The notes under the pieces: model-generated
What the model was told of the DNA's origin: nothing
What the model saw: the letters and a program-made list of their open reading frames with translations, nothing else
Databases searched by the model: none
DNA from: Pectinophora gossypiella
Lineage: Eukaryota; Arthropoda; Insecta; Lepidoptera; Gelechiidae
Length of the DNA: 64,000 bases
Direction: 5' to 3'
Assembly: GCF_024362695.1 (NCBI RefSeq)
Contig: NC_065415.1
Span: 4,877,438-4,941,437 of the forward strand
In this document: positions 10,217 to 21,365 of the stretch, one piece after another
How positions within the stretch are numbered: position 1 is the stretch's first letter
How the letters are laid out: every line of letters begins with the position of its first letter
Made by a program: the position numbers and the translations under genes

Positions 10217-10939
10217 TATTACTTCTAATAAGATCTGCAGTTCCCGTATTGAATCCTCTCTTTACAAAGCACGTCATTACGGCTCTCTGTTCCAGTCGTC
10301 GAACAAAAATAACGAGTTGAGTTCACCTTGTAATTACACGCACGCCTCTGCCTTTACTCTCGTTTCAAACGAGTCAAATCCACCTACTCATTTGAACAGT
10401 TCTCACATTTTCGATGTTCTCATGAACTGAATCCTTTATTTTAGTAAAAAATGCATCGGGCACATCCTTTCGTATTATCATATGTGTAGAACGGTAACTC
10501 CCTGCCCCGCACCAATCTGTATCGGGCGCCGAGCTAGATTAACCTCACCCCCTCTGGGTTTTACTTTAATCTAAATGGCCGTAAGTGGAGAAGGAGAAAG
10601 AGCAAGCGGTCATAGACTACCTGTCTCGCTCTTTCTTAAGCGGTAAGCCGGTACACAGTAAGAATGAGATTTTTATGGAGTGTCCGAGGTGAGGTTGTAA
10701 TGGTGGTTATGATGATGACGAAGCTTTAGATGCATCGAATGAAAGGATTACGAGACAAAATATTTAGGTTTCTTTTTTGAAAATTCACGATGTTGGGCCA
10801 ACATGGGCCAACATTGTTGGCTGTTACGTGGCCCAGTGCAAATCGTTTCACGTCAACGTGAATTTACACAAGAACCTATCTTGCTCTTTTTGATGTTCTA
10901 AAAAATAAGATTCCTGTCGCATAATGTTAATAAAGATTG
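10217..10939. other. Unannotated stretch
   Basis: No gene supported. GTTGGGCCAACATGGGCCAA near 10795 is a short internally repeated and partly palindromic run. Confidence 0.4.
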
Positions 10940-11010
10940 TCTTTCTTGTTTTTTATCCTTGTCTTGTTGATAACTCTTCTTTCTGTTTCTGTATACAATA
11001 AACTATTAAA
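10940..11010 (+). mobile_element. LINE 3' end remnant with poly(A) signal
   Basis: GTATACAATAAACTATTAAA followed by TAAATAAAAAG contains AATAAA and resembles 3' ends of lepidopteran LINEs. A similar end lies at 21560-21650. Confidence 0.5.
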
Positions 11011-11728
11011 TAAATAAAAAGATATATTATGTATTTATAATAAACTATACATTACTTTTGATTTGCTACACAAATTCTTAAAGTTAGGTGATCACATAAT
11101 GATATATTATATTTTCAGTGGAATTTTGGCACCGTTTCGCCGAAATATCATGTGATGGAAGAAACTTTCTTGTTGATGCGTCGAGCAGAATTTATTTGCC
11201 CAATTTCCTCTTAAGTTTTTGATAGGTACTTCGACTTTGTAGCAACAACGGATTTAGAGTCAATATCTCGTCCTGAATCATAAATAACCAACAAAAATGT
11301 ACCTACGCAAAATAATGAATAAAAAGAAAAATTTTCTTCACAAATAATTAGCATTACTTTGGCAGGCCGTGCATATCTTTACCGTCAACAAAATCTGATT
11401 TGCCTCCGCATTGCAGTTAGTTCTAGTTTTGCTGTTCTACTTCCTACAAAGGCTAATTTAGAATGTCCTAGCCCGCTACAGGCTGAAGCAACGCTAAAGC
11501 GTCTTTCCTTGTAACTGACGACGCCACATCACATCTGGTAACAAAATTAGCATAATATCGCTGAGGATCTTAAGCTTCTCGTATGCCGTGGATCGCAAAT
11601 TACATACGATCACTTATATCATACATGTGATGCGAGTAATTTGCCTGATACTAGCTGTTGCACGCGATTTCGGTTGAGTAAAACACTTACCGTGGCTTCA
11701 TTTTAAAAAAAGAATGCTAAGTATAGGC
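11011..11728. other. Unannotated stretch
   Basis: No gene or recognised repeat seen. Confidence 0.4.
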
Positions 11729-11955
11729 AATAGGCTAGTTTCCAACTAGTCAAATCAGTTACTCTTTACTATACGTCAAAACACAAAATTACTATGGAAT
11801 TTGTATGAAAAAGCACACTGTGACATCATAGGAAAAAGTGATAAAATGTCGGACTTATTATTACGTTTTTCTTGATTAAAATTCACAATTAAATTTAATA
11901 GAAAGAAGAAAATGTTTTTCGTTAGTTTTAGATCTGTCTTTATTTAGTAATCAGA
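11729..11955 (+). repeat. Dispersed repeat X, copy 2
   Basis: Runs from GCTAGTTTCCAACTAGTCAA to TATTTAGTAATCAGAATT. It is longer than the 2455-2648 copy by about 30 bp (CACAAAATTACTATGGAATT). The class is unknown. Confidence 0.75.
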
Positions 11956-12487
11956 ATTTCATAATTTATCTTGAATCTAATACACGACCCAATTAAGTTA
12001 GCTTAGAATTTATTTTGCACTTAAGTATCATTGAAACTATAACGGCTATACAATAAAATTATTTATCACACTGTTTATGAAAACTGATAGGTAAGCAAAA
12101 GTGAACACAATTTTCGAATAATTTGATCGAACTTTGCTTGGATTTCGTTCTTATGATACAGTGTTTATATTCTATATATTGTTTTGTGCTAGAGCCATAA
12201 ATGTCAGAAAACTATACTTAAAAGTGTCAGTCAAACTTAGCATACTCTCCGATGCCTATGATTTCGTTTATTTTATATTATGTTAATTTAAATTGACTAG
12301 TCTCAAACATAACATTATGTTTAGAAGGAATATTATAATATTATCGTATGTACTTAATGATAATAGGGTAGGACATGGAATGGTTGAATATACCTACTCG
12401 TGGCAATTTGCAGGCACCTCAGTCTAGACTTCAACATTCATTTCCTTTGCTTTTTATGGGCCTTATTGTAATGTTCTCTTTCTTTTG
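11956..12487. other. Unannotated AT-rich stretch
   Basis: Nothing recognised. Confidence 0.4.
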
Positions 12488-12728
12488 TGTGGGTTGGATG
12501 TGTGGATTACCAACCTCATCCACCCTGGTGTCAGGGTTACTATTGAGCCTCCAAAAGCCCTTGACATGACTCATGTAACGACTACTTACTTACATCAAGT
12601 AAGTAGTAACCGGGACCAACGGCTTAACGTGCTCCGAAGCACGGATCATCTTACTTTCGGATGTCCTAATTTTTGTGATATTTCCGTATTGTGAGCCTAA
12701 CTCTCTAACATTGGACCACAGAGGTCGT
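12488..12728 (-). mobile_element. SINE-1, internally deleted copy
   Basis: The tail (GGATTACCAACCTCATCC), core (GGGACCAACGGCTTAACGTG) and a degraded head (GGACCACAGAGGTCGTTA) are present. The segment between core and B box is shortened. Confidence 0.85.
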
Positions 12729-13392
12729 TATTGTAATGTTAAATATTAATAATACTCGTAAGATATGTAACTCGTCAAAAAAAAAAAATGACCTAAAATC
12801 AAGTTTAGTTAAGCATGTCAGTAGACCTTCGATGGAAGTGAACCCAATCTGAAACTTCCACAAATTGAAACTTGATCAATAGATGGAAACTTGGGTATGT
12901 TTCTTTTCTATCAGAACTTTCCATTTGATAGTACGCAAAGTGGAACGCGACCTTACTACGGGTTCAAGATACAATGCGATTGCAGATACTCGAGGATCAA
13001 ACTTTGAAGAGTCTTGGTACTTCTGGAGTGGATTGGAACGCATTACATTACGCGAGATTACCTTCACAAAGTACCTAGATTTATAGTGGAGCATTACATA
13101 AGGACAAGAATATAGTTGTAGAGACATGTACCCCGTGTGGCGTCGGTTTATTGACAATACATAATATATTGAAGAAGTTCGCATGGACAGGAGGAGGACC
13201 CGGTGGTGTAATTGTTGACACGTTCGTCCCAGTTTGACAAGAGCTGCGGGTTCAAGATCCGTCCAAGTCAGATTTTTTCGATTTAATTTTCCTTTTTTTA
13301 ATATCTTTGTAATAAACCCTGTATTTTAGATCTCCAGGCGTCCACTTCCAAAGTTTGTTTTAAAAGCCATAAAGATATTCGATAGTAGATAG
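12729..13392. other. Unannotated stretch with one tRNA-like B-box word
   Basis: GCGGGTTCAAGATCCG near 13248 resembles a B box, but I see no matching A box at the expected distance and no second copy. Open frames on both strands at 12876-13184 overlap and have no domain. Confidence 0.3.
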
Positions 13393-13493
13393 GTACCTAG
13401 CCACAGGCAGGCGGTTCTGTAAAAAACCGGACCTGTCAAATCTTCGTTTTAGGTAAGCGGACCCTGTGAAAAAAGGATAATGATAGGGGGATG
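13393..13493 (+). mobile_element. SINE-4, 3' fragment
   Basis: CCGGACCTGTCAAATCTTCG then GCGGACCCTGTGAAAAAAGG is the SINE-4 3' end. Confidence 0.8.
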
Positions 13494-13687
13494 ATAAGGT
13501 AGGTACCTAATCCTTAAAAATAAAAATAATAATGTAGAAGTTGACTGAGAGATCACACAAAAGATCATCGTAATTACATAACATCATGATAAAATTTACC
13601 TGGTTGTTTCGATGCTACCCATTCATATCGTTTATTCATTTTTTTACCCTTGAATACCGTTTATTTATGATTTTCATAATATACCTA

Positions 13688-13783
13688 GACAGGCAGTTGC
13701 TTCTGTAAAAAACCGGACCTGTCAAATCTTCACGTTAAGAAAACGGACCCTGTAAAAACGGGATGACGCTAGGGAGATGATGC
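13688..13783 (+). mobile_element. SINE-4, second 3' fragment
   Basis: GACAGGCAGTTGCTTCTGTA to ACGGACCCTGTAAAAACGGG. It is independent of the copy about 300 bp upstream. Confidence 0.8.
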
Positions 13784-14352
13784 TGATAAAATACCTACAT
13801 GTAAACAATGAACAACAATACAGAAGCAGTATCTCTGCCTACCCCTTTGTGATGCTTTGTTATGTTAACTTTTTAGCCGCAGTAGTAGAGCGGTGTGGAG
13901 ATGGCATTCCATATACGAATGTCGCAATATGAGGTGAAGCCTATATGCAGGATGTTTAAGATATGACGTCATCGAATGAAATCGATAGTCCATTGAAAAC
14001 GCAGATTGCTTACTAAAAGGAGTTAATTTTGTAGTCTTTGTGGAGTGACAAATAAAGCGATGAAGGTTTTATTTACTGGTAGCTCTAGTACAAATTGAAT
14101 GAACGGCCATCCATTGTCAGCTGGCTTGTTGAATGTTTACAAAGTACCTACCGGCTCAATCAAATGTTGAAATAGCGCTTCTTTAGAGTGCTTTGTTAGA
14201 TTAAACATTGTTATACATATTTACGTAAGTAGGCTTTTCTATCATGAGATAGGTTCGCGATCTCTAGAATAAAAAAAGTATATTTAAAACGTATAAAATC
14301 CCGGCTGCAGTAAATAGCGATGAACTTTAAAAATATGGAAACTAGATGACAT
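13784..14352. other. Unannotated stretch
   Basis: No gene or recognised repeat seen. Confidence 0.35.
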
Positions 14353-14590
14353 ATATTTTTTTGGGAAGACCTAGAAGGACAGGGAAGGACATTGACCAAA
14401 TTGGAGATGTAAGGACATCTAAGGAGAAAAGCTTTAAACGATCTACTCTGAACCGGCGTGTGTGTATGAAACGATTGATCAATGTGAAGGAATCAAGAGA
14501 AGTGTGTCAGGATCGAAGCAAATGCAATTCCATAGTCTCTGCTTACCCCGATGGGAAATAGGCGTGAGTTTATGTATGTATATATATTTT
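14353..14590 (+). mobile_element. LINE-Y ORF C-terminus and 3' tail
   Basis: Reads LGRPRRTGKDIDQIGDV, then RRVCMKRLINVKESREVCQD and SIVSAYPDGK before a stop. GCGTGAGTTTATGTATGTAT follows. This is the most complete plus-strand LINE-Y end and shows its GTAT-type tail. Confidence 0.85.
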
Positions 14591-14704
14591 TTAGTCTCGA
14601 TTCTCACACCGCGTAAGTACCTATACACCTTATGATTCTACAATCTTCCAAACCGTTGGGCTACAAAGCGACCCAAATAAATAGACACAGTATAAGCAAA
14701 TATA

Positions 14705-14770
14705 TAAACATAACCACCATACATACACCCGAAAAACATAACTCTCCTTCTGGCGCAGTCAGAAATAAAG
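14705..14770 (+). mobile_element. Retroelement 3' UTR remnant
   Basis: CATACATACACCCGAAAAAC followed by CTCCTTCTGGCGCAGTCAG is the same kind of tail as at 20808-20876. Confidence 0.5.
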
Positions 14771-14950
14771 GAATTTGTATGGGAGTTATTTAAAGTTTAT
14801 AACGAGTTGTTACTCCACAGGCTATTAAGTCGAATTGTTTGAATATTTATATTCCTTACAATAGGAAGGTACGAGTACCTACAATATCGTTTAAATGTGT
14901 TCAGGTATTTCCATATTATGTTCTCGTTATAATATAACGTTCTTTCCACT

Positions 14951-15285
14951 TTCATCGTCTCTCTAGTATTATGCCGTTTTTCACAGGGTCCGCTTTCCTA
15001 ACTTGACGATTTGACAGGTCCGGATTTTTGCAGAAGCGACTGCCTGTCTGACCTTCCAACCCGCGAAGGGAAAACCAGCCCAATACGGGTTAGGCCACAC
15101 ACCTCCGAAAATGCATTTCTTGGGAATGTGGGTTTCCTTCACCGCTGAGCACGTGATAATTATTTATGATCCTAACATGAATTCGAAAACGAATTCGACA
15201 AGGCCTGTGCTGACTTCGAACCTGCGACCTCAAAGTGAGAGGCAAGCGTTCTACCAACTGGGTTATCACGGCTCCTACGGTACGG
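14951..15285 (-). mobile_element. SINE-4, full-length with perfect TSD
   Basis: Flanked by GTTCTTTCCACT at 14939-14950 and 15286-15297. The minus strand begins CCGTAGGAGCCGTGATAACC. Its A box is near AGTTGGTAGAACG and its B box near GAGGTCGCAGGTTCGAA. The 3' end is the block ACAGGGTCCGCTTTCC in plus orientation. The 335-bp length defines the family. Confidence 0.92.
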
Positions 15286-15297
15286 GTTCTTTCCACT

Positions 15298-15825
15298 CTA
15301 TATTTTATTGGCGGGAACTTGTTATTAGCATTGTCTCATGTATATTTAGTTCATTTAATGTATAATTAGTCTGTAAGTTCTCCAAATAATATAAAATAAA
15401 ATATCTCATAAGTATCATTTAAACTCAAAAGAATCTCGGTTTATTTCAAGGTCTCGTTTGACTAAAATCTTTCTTGGAAAGCTTTCTGTAATACTGTAAA
15501 TAATACATTAAACCACTCTCAGTAGTTCAGAAGGACGCTGCATTTTGTAGATTAAAATTGAAACGAAGTAATTTTCAATGTCGAAACTAATTTATAACTT
15601 AATGGGGGAAACGTAGATTGAACACGGATTATAATGAATGGCAATTAATGAGCCACATACACATAAAACACTAATTCTTTTATATCTAAGTACGCCTTAC
15701 TAATATATAGATAGGTTTCTTTTTGCCTGCTTAGAACAAGAAAACTAATAAGGCATGTCGTCTAGACATGTTTTTGTCACTTTCTTCGACAGTGTTCATA
15801 GAGGTACGTGCTATGTCTAACAAAA
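15298..15825. other. Unannotated AT-rich stretch
   Basis: Nothing recognised. Confidence 0.4.
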
Positions 15826-16208
15826 TCCATACTAATATTATAAATGGGACAGTGTGTTTGTGTGTCTGTCTGTTTGTTTGTCCATCTTTTACGGCAAAAC
15901 GGAGCGACGAATTGACGTGATTTTTTAAGTGGAGATAGTTGAAGGGATTGAGAGTAACATAAGCTATTTGTCTCTTTCTAACTCCCCACTTCCCTAAAAT
16001 GGGGGGTGGAAGTTTGTATGGAGCATTCCGCAAATTATCAAGGTATTCATTAGTATGCGAACTATTTGTGAGTAACAAAAAATGCATCTTATTTGGACAT
16101 CTACCTCAACCCCTTCAAAGAAGGGGTAAAATTTTATATGGGGCTTTTCGCAGTTCTCAAGTTTGAAAGCCTTCATTAAACGCGAGCGAATCTGCTGGCA
16201 AAAGCTAG
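15826..16208 (+). mobile_element. Non-autonomous Helitron
   Basis: Starts TCCATACTAATATTATAAAT, has a TCTGTCTGTTTGTTTGTCC segment, and ends GCTGGCAAAAGCTAG. The TC and CTAG termini lie exactly between A and T (AAAA before, TAAT after), as Helitron rolling-circle insertion predicts. About 383 bp; no helicase is encoded. Confidence 0.85.
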
Positions 16209-16472
16209 TAATATACTATATAAGTCTATTTTGGGTCAATGACGAAAAATATTTTGTCTCATCTTTATTAAAATATGAACATTATCCGTAATTGCATTGA
16301 TTCCCTCACTGAAGTACTGGTAGGAATTTAGACCTTTAACTTTTAAAGTGGACAGTTTAAATTGTACCTCAATAATTCATTGTGGACACAGAAGTGTAAC
16401 TACCCTCACAGAAGTGTCTAACTTATGCTCGTACAACCCTACGCATGCGGCGTAGGTATTAAAAAGATAGAA
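16209..16472. other. Unannotated stretch
   Basis: Nothing recognised. Confidence 0.35.
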
Positions 16473-16615
16473 TACAATACAAAAACGCTTTATTGCACAT
16501 ATAAAAACAACACTAAAAGCAATTACAAAAATGACAAGATTTCACTTTTGAATCTTCTTAGCTTTGTCTTTGGTAAGAAGCTAAGCTGACTTTCGTAAGT
16601 CTGAGGAGTTTGAAG
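16473..16615 (-). mobile_element. LINE 3' end, minus strand
   Basis: GAATACAATACAAAAACGCT followed by TTATTGCACAT is the reverse complement of a typical ATAAAG / GTATTG LINE tail. The boundaries downstream are uncertain. Confidence 0.5.
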
Positions 16616-17147
16616 TATTTCAGGTATTCAAGAATAAAACATAAGAGGTGGACCCCTGAGGCTTCGGTCACTCCGCTGCATAATATCGCGGCAAGACAAA
16701 GGGCAGGTGAGGTGCGAGAAAATTGGGAGTTTCCAAGTGTTTTATACTTTATTTTACGATATCAAGTCATTCAAGTGAACCCCATTTTGAATTAAGATGT
16801 CTCTGGCTTTGACAAACAGAGAATAAAGGCCTTAATAATTGAGACGATCTTATTGGAATTCATCCATCTTGATAAAATAAATTTATTTACAAAGGTACAC
16901 ACAACATTACAGTGTAACCCAATGCGCTGTATGACGAGAAAACAACATATAAGTAAACTAATATAAATAATGAATGAAAAAAGAAACAAAAAGAAAAATA
17001 AGACTGTAAATAACATGAAAAACACAAAAAAATACAATTATAAAATTAAAAGGTAACCTATCAAAAAAAGAATAATTGAAAAAACAAAACAATAAATCAA
17101 TAGTAAATCTTCTGGCAAAAAGCCAAATACTCTCGCCATACACTGTA
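16616..17147. other. Unannotated AT-rich stretch
   Basis: No supported gene. Phe-rich minus-strand frames reflect A-rich plus-strand sequence. Confidence 0.4.
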
Positions 17148-17289
17148 CAGTCATGAGCAATATAATGTACCCACTTTAGGACTCTGTCGCACTAACATAT
17201 TTGACATTTAGTTAGACTTACAGTTCAATTTGTCAAAAAAGTTAATGTGACATGGTACCAAAGTGTATACATATTAATGCTTGTGACCG
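17148..17289 (+). mobile_element. MITE-B, 142 bp
   Basis: Runs from CAGTCATGAGCAATATAATG to ATGCTTGTGACCG with TA on both sides (17146-17147, 17290-17291). The ends form an imperfect inverted repeat. Copies at 40894-41035 and 59602-59743 have exactly the same length. Confidence 0.85.
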
Positions 17290-17297
17290 TACCGCAC

Positions 17298-17487
17298 TAA
17301 AAACCTCATAAATAACAGTATATCTTCACTATTTAATGGATGTTATTATACATAATAACCCTTCCTCTTGAATCACTCTATATTATTAAAAAAACCGCAT
17401 CAAAATCCGTTGCGTAGTTTTAAAGTTTTAAGCTTACATAGGGATATAGGGACAGAAAAAGCGACTTTATTTTATACTATGTAGTGA
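17298..17487 (-). mobile_element. Helitron, 5' part, minus strand
   Basis: The right side GACTTTATTTTATACTATGT AGTGA is the reverse complement of the TCACTACATAG 5' end. The CTAG 3' end is absent. It is closely similar to 46493-46749. Confidence 0.7.
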
Positions 17488-18483
17488 TACATAATTATTA
17501 CAGATTATGCACCAAACGCAATTGACATATCTGGTAGTATTCAAGCAATAGGTTTGCAGAAGTGCAGATTGCTCGGCAAACTATTTGTGAATGCCTCAGT
17601 CAAGTCACTTGCTTGATTACTCCGCATTTGAAATGCAGTCGTCTTCAATTGCTTTCCATCTGCATTTTAATAGTTCACTCACTTAAATCTCAATTTATAA
17701 TCAATTTTGAGCCTTTAATTGTAATACTGTTTTATTGTATTTATCTTTTGTTTCCATCGTTCGTCCGTTTTCGTTTGTACCATTTGGGTAGTTTGTACCC
17801 ATTTCTAAAATTATTTAAGTAAGTAGTGTTACATACTTTCGCGTGATATTTACATTGACTTACTGCAAATAAAATTTATTATGTAAATATTAGAACAGCA
17901 TAAGCTACCAACTCATGCCAAAGATTACGGGGTAAACAAAACAGCCAATCATTCTAAAACACACACACCACACACATTAGCTAGGTCCTAAGAGCTTACA
18001 ATGAAATGCTGCAAACGTACCAGCTCAACCACATAATAGACTGTTATAATAATGTCGCCTGCGTAGAAGCGATAGAATAGAGGAGCATCTTTAAAACTAA
18101 ATGTATTGTATAGGTATGTAAGTTAATCCTACACTTTCGTTTGTTACCGAGCTATGCGTGATATGCGAGTGTAAATGGTAGCTCTCGCCTAAATCCCTGC
18201 GAACTGGCCTATAGGGCACGAGCTCTCGGCGAGACTCGTCGAGTCTCAGCACTCGTTCGAGAGTATAAAGCATATAAAAGGTTTACGGAAACGGAAGACT
18301 GAGCCGCGAGTAAACAGAAACAATAGAAAAAGTACTAAATTGTGTTGCTTGAAGCATCGAATAAAGTTACCAATTGAGTTTGCGCTAGTGTTTACTTTGA
18401 GGTTGGGGAAGGGGGAAAGTTGATGAAGGCTCAGAAATAAGGTATTTGTTTAGGAAAGTTGTAAAGACTTTTACATGCATAAA
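17488..18483. other. Unannotated stretch
   Basis: No gene supported. The 18180-18250 segment is richer in CG and has GAGACTCGTCGAGTCTC, a short palindrome-like run. Confidence 0.4.
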
Positions 18484-18867
18484 CAACCTATATACGTCCC
18501 ACTGCTGGGCAGACGCCTCCCCCCAGTCAACCGGAGGGGGTATGGAGCATACTCCACCACGCTGCTCCAATGCGGGTTGGTGGAGGTGTTTTTACGGCTA
18601 ATAGCCGGGACCAACGGCTTAACGAGCCCTCCGATGCACGGAATCATCTTACTTTTTCGGACAATCAGGTGATTCAAGCCTGAAAAGTCCTTACCAAACA
18701 AATGACAGTCTCACAAAGTGATTTCGATAATGTCCCCATCGGGAATCGAACCCGGACCTCCAGATCGTGAGCCTAATGCTCTAACCACTAGACCACGGAG
18801 GCTGTTACTAGACCACCAAGGCTGTTACTAGACCACGGAGGCTGTTACTAAACCACGGAGGCTGTTA
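18484..18867 (-). mobile_element. SINE-3, full-length with four-unit head
   Basis: The plus-strand order is RTE-like tail (GTCCCACTGCTGGGCAGACG), the SINE-3 half, core (GGGACCAACGGCTTAACGAG), body, B box (GGGAATCGAACCCGG) and head. The head ends in four tandem 20-bp units. I could not find a clean TSD. Confidence 0.9.
18788..18867 (-). repeat. Four tandem 20-bp A-box units in the SINE-3 head
   Basis: Four contiguous units of CTAGACCACGGAGGCTGTTA. The second has CCAAG for CGGAG and the fourth has CTAAA for CTAGA. Reverse-complemented, each unit holds the CCGTGGTCTAG A-box region. Confidence 0.95.
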
Positions 18868-18914
18868 GATTTACAATCTATCAGGCTGTTGGAAAAACTA
18901 CATATACACATAAG

Positions 18915-19025
18915 TACATAAGATCGCGCCTATTACCCGTTGGGGTAGTCACAGTCAGAGACGACTGAATTCCACTTACTACGACCCTCAAGCAACACCT
19001 TCGTATCCTCCACTCTCATCAAATG
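18915..19025 (-). mobile_element. Possible LINE 3' fragment
   Basis: AAGATCGCGCCTATTACCCG and TTGGGGTAGTCACAGTCAGA resemble, in reverse, the 3' ends of lepidopteran LINEs that read into a CGTGA-type tail. The copy is degraded and the assignment is weak. Confidence 0.4.
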
Positions 19026-19642
19026 GTGAGATTGAAATATGTTTACCGGACTTTTAGCCAAGCAGCGCGTTTATCTTAAGAAACAAAGGATTCACACAAC
19101 TTGTTTCACAATAACTGAATCCCGAACAGGGGTCTGGTAAACAAATTCTTTCGAAAATTATTTGAAATATTTTGACTGTTGATTGACTGTTTCTACTCGC
19201 TTTAACTTAATTAAGTATAAGTAGGTAAGTTGAAATAATCTGTTGATATCTTCGTGTCGAAGATAATTTTTCATCTCAGTCTGTTTTTATTTGTTTGAAA
19301 TTGCATTGCCCTTTATACTGCTGATTTAACTAGTTGACTTATATACTTTATGTTTCCTTAGAGATCCTCAGTAATAAAAATGTCGTGTTATCAAGTTTTT
19401 CCGCAGTGAACCAAACTTGAACTAGTTTTAAAACAAAGTGTAAGTATTTATGCCCGAAAAACTGTGTTACTATTAATAATTCAAATTGCTACAGAGAAAG
19501 TTTTTAAAGTAAAGCCGTATGTAAGCATAACAGATGAGTTTATCTTCAGAACAAAGCTGTATTTTCCTGTACATTCTAAAATACGTACTAGCAAGGTCCT
19601 GATTCACCATCCGTAATCCGACACTTAATTTTCAGTGGTTTT
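19026..19642. other. Unannotated stretch
   Basis: Nothing recognised. Confidence 0.4.
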
Positions 19643-19798
19643 TTAACGTGACTTATTGTAGATTTGCCGCAAATGGCATTAACTTCTTGGCCGGACAAAT
19701 GGAGAGCAATGAGGGCTCTCACCCGCTACAAAATTTAAGTCAACAGGCTTGAGGGTGCCCAGTTGGGCGCTAACCGCGGCTCAGGGCGCCTGAGAGAA

Positions 19799-19800
<2 letters not shown>
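19643..19800 (-). mobile_element. Retroposon P, 3' 158 bp
   Basis: ACGTGACTTATTGTAGATTT to GGCTCAGGGCGCCTGAGAG matches the 58820-59093 copy in reverse. It lacks a long poly(T) but starts with TTTTTT. It ends at an AT microsatellite. Confidence 0.85.

Positions 19801-19830
<30 letters not shown>
19801..19830. repeat. (AT)15 microsatellite
   Basis: Thirty perfect alternating A and T bases directly after retroposon P. Confidence 0.98.
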
Positions 19831-19834
<4 letters not shown>

Positions 19835-20590
19835 CCTCTGATATCCTGAATTGCCATACCGATAGCTCATATTCTCGCCTCTGCAACCGTTGAGGTCTTC
19901 ACCGTGTCCCTGGGCAAGGGTTCTACGTTATACCCCGTAGGTCTGAGTCCCTATCCGAACTCAGCCACCATCTCACTCCGGCGTAAGAGACGCCCAAACC
20001 CCGTGGAAAGGACGCGCCGAACAGGAGTTGCCCCAGTGGAGGGCAAAGAAAAGGACTCTGTTCAAGTTTACTTGAGCTTTATTACATTGGTAAAGGGTAA
20101 TAATGTTTTTAGACAACATAGATTATGTACAGACAAATAGGGAACACTGAGGATTATTTTCTTCCGCTTTAGAATAGTACTTTCTACTCGACAGTAGCGT
20201 TCAGAAACCGTTTGACATCTTTCTAAATCGCATTCAGCTGACAATGGTTACAGGATGCACGAAACTGTAACACATTGAACCAAATGGTAGCAGAACAGAA
20301 TGAATGGTAAGCGATTGGACATTAGCACAATGGTCACGCGATTTCCTCACTGAAATCGCAGCCAGCGATTTATAGTTGTCTGATAAAATATCTACTATTC
20401 AGGTTCATTTGGTGATCATTAGCGCTCTAAGAGATATGGTTACTCAAGGGACTTTAGAATTGCTTTCACGTTCAAGTTTTCTTATTTCCCAGAACAATAC
20501 TTAGTGCAAATATTCTGAATTTGAAATTTTGGTGACATTGGCGTGACATTGTAATCTTCACCGATCGCGGCCCCTAGAGCCAAGCCGCGT
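19831..20590. other. Unclassified mixed-composition segment
   Basis: It is richer in GC than its surroundings and structured like element or UTR sequence (CCCTGGGCAAGGGTTC, GACGCCCAAACCCCGTGG). A 78-codon plus frame at 19904-20140 has no domain. It could be the upstream part of the P element or an LTR remnant, but I cannot support either. Confidence 0.3.
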
Positions 20591-20807
20591 CTGTTTTGAA
20601 TTTAAATAGAAACTACAAAAGGTTTCCTTCTAATATTACTTATATTGAATTCTGTAATTGTATATAAGAATTAAATTCACGCATGTAATCCTAATCGGTT
20701 TTAGCAGAGACGCAAGTCATTGGAACAAAAATAAATGGTTAAAAAGTAAAACCCAAATACGGAAAAAGTATGAAACAAGTTAAGTTGTAACAGACGTGCA
20801 CAGACAC

Positions 20808-20876
20808 ATACATACATAGCTGTCAAACACATAACCCTCCTTTTTGGTTCGCCGCAGTCGGGTTAAAATCTAGCAG
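20808..20876 (+). mobile_element. Retroelement 3' UTR remnant
   Basis: ACATACATACATAGCTGTCA, then CCCTCCTTTTTGGTTCGCCG and CAGTCGGGTTAAAA, a common lepidopteran retroelement tail. Confidence 0.6.
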
Positions 20877-20914
20877 GTGTTTTTGGTATTGATGTTCAAA
20901 TAATTATCTTCTTC

Positions 20915-21020
20915 CATTTTGTGGGTTGTGAGGCGGATTACCAACCTCATCAACCCTGATGTTAGGGTTACTATTGAGCCGCCAAAGGCACCTGACATGG
21001 CTCGTGTAACGACTAATAAT
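20915..21020 (-). mobile_element. SINE-1, 3' third
   Basis: GTGGGTTGTGAGGCGGATTA through GTTAGGGTTACTATTGAGCC to GGCTCGTGTAACGACTA. It breaks off before the core. Confidence 0.8.
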
Positions 21021-21104
21021 AAGGTACTAATATAATAATAGGTAAGGTAGGTGATAATTAATTATAAGGTACTTATAATCATCATCTACATAGCATTATG
21101 GCGT

Positions 21105-21145
21105 TTTCACGGGATCCGCTTACCTAACCTGAAAATTTTATAAGT
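21105..21145 (-). mobile_element. SINE-4, 3' remnant
   Basis: TTTTCACGGGATCCGCTTAC CTAACCTGAA is the reverse of the SINE-4 3' end. Confidence 0.55.
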
Positions 21146-21365
21146 CCCTCTAAGTGTATTATTTATTAAGGTTTTAGTATTGGGCAATACTCGTACTATG
21201 AAAATAATTAATATAAATAATGGAACTAGGATCAAAGTCTTAACAGAAAACAAAGATTGAAACGTGAGTTGCAAAAGTAATGAAACATCTGATCCATTAC
21301 TTATCTCTAGGCTTTAGTCTAGGTCTACATTTATTTGACATTTGATGAAAAAAGACGAGAACCTA

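Noticed and set aside
13240..13275. Another tRNA-derived SINE from a B-box-like word
   Set aside because: No A box at the right distance, no second copy in the window and no TSD.
18788..18867. Ordinary microsatellite expansion unrelated to the SINE
   Set aside because: The unit is the SINE head itself, and the same unit is tandem at a second locus inside the TSD.
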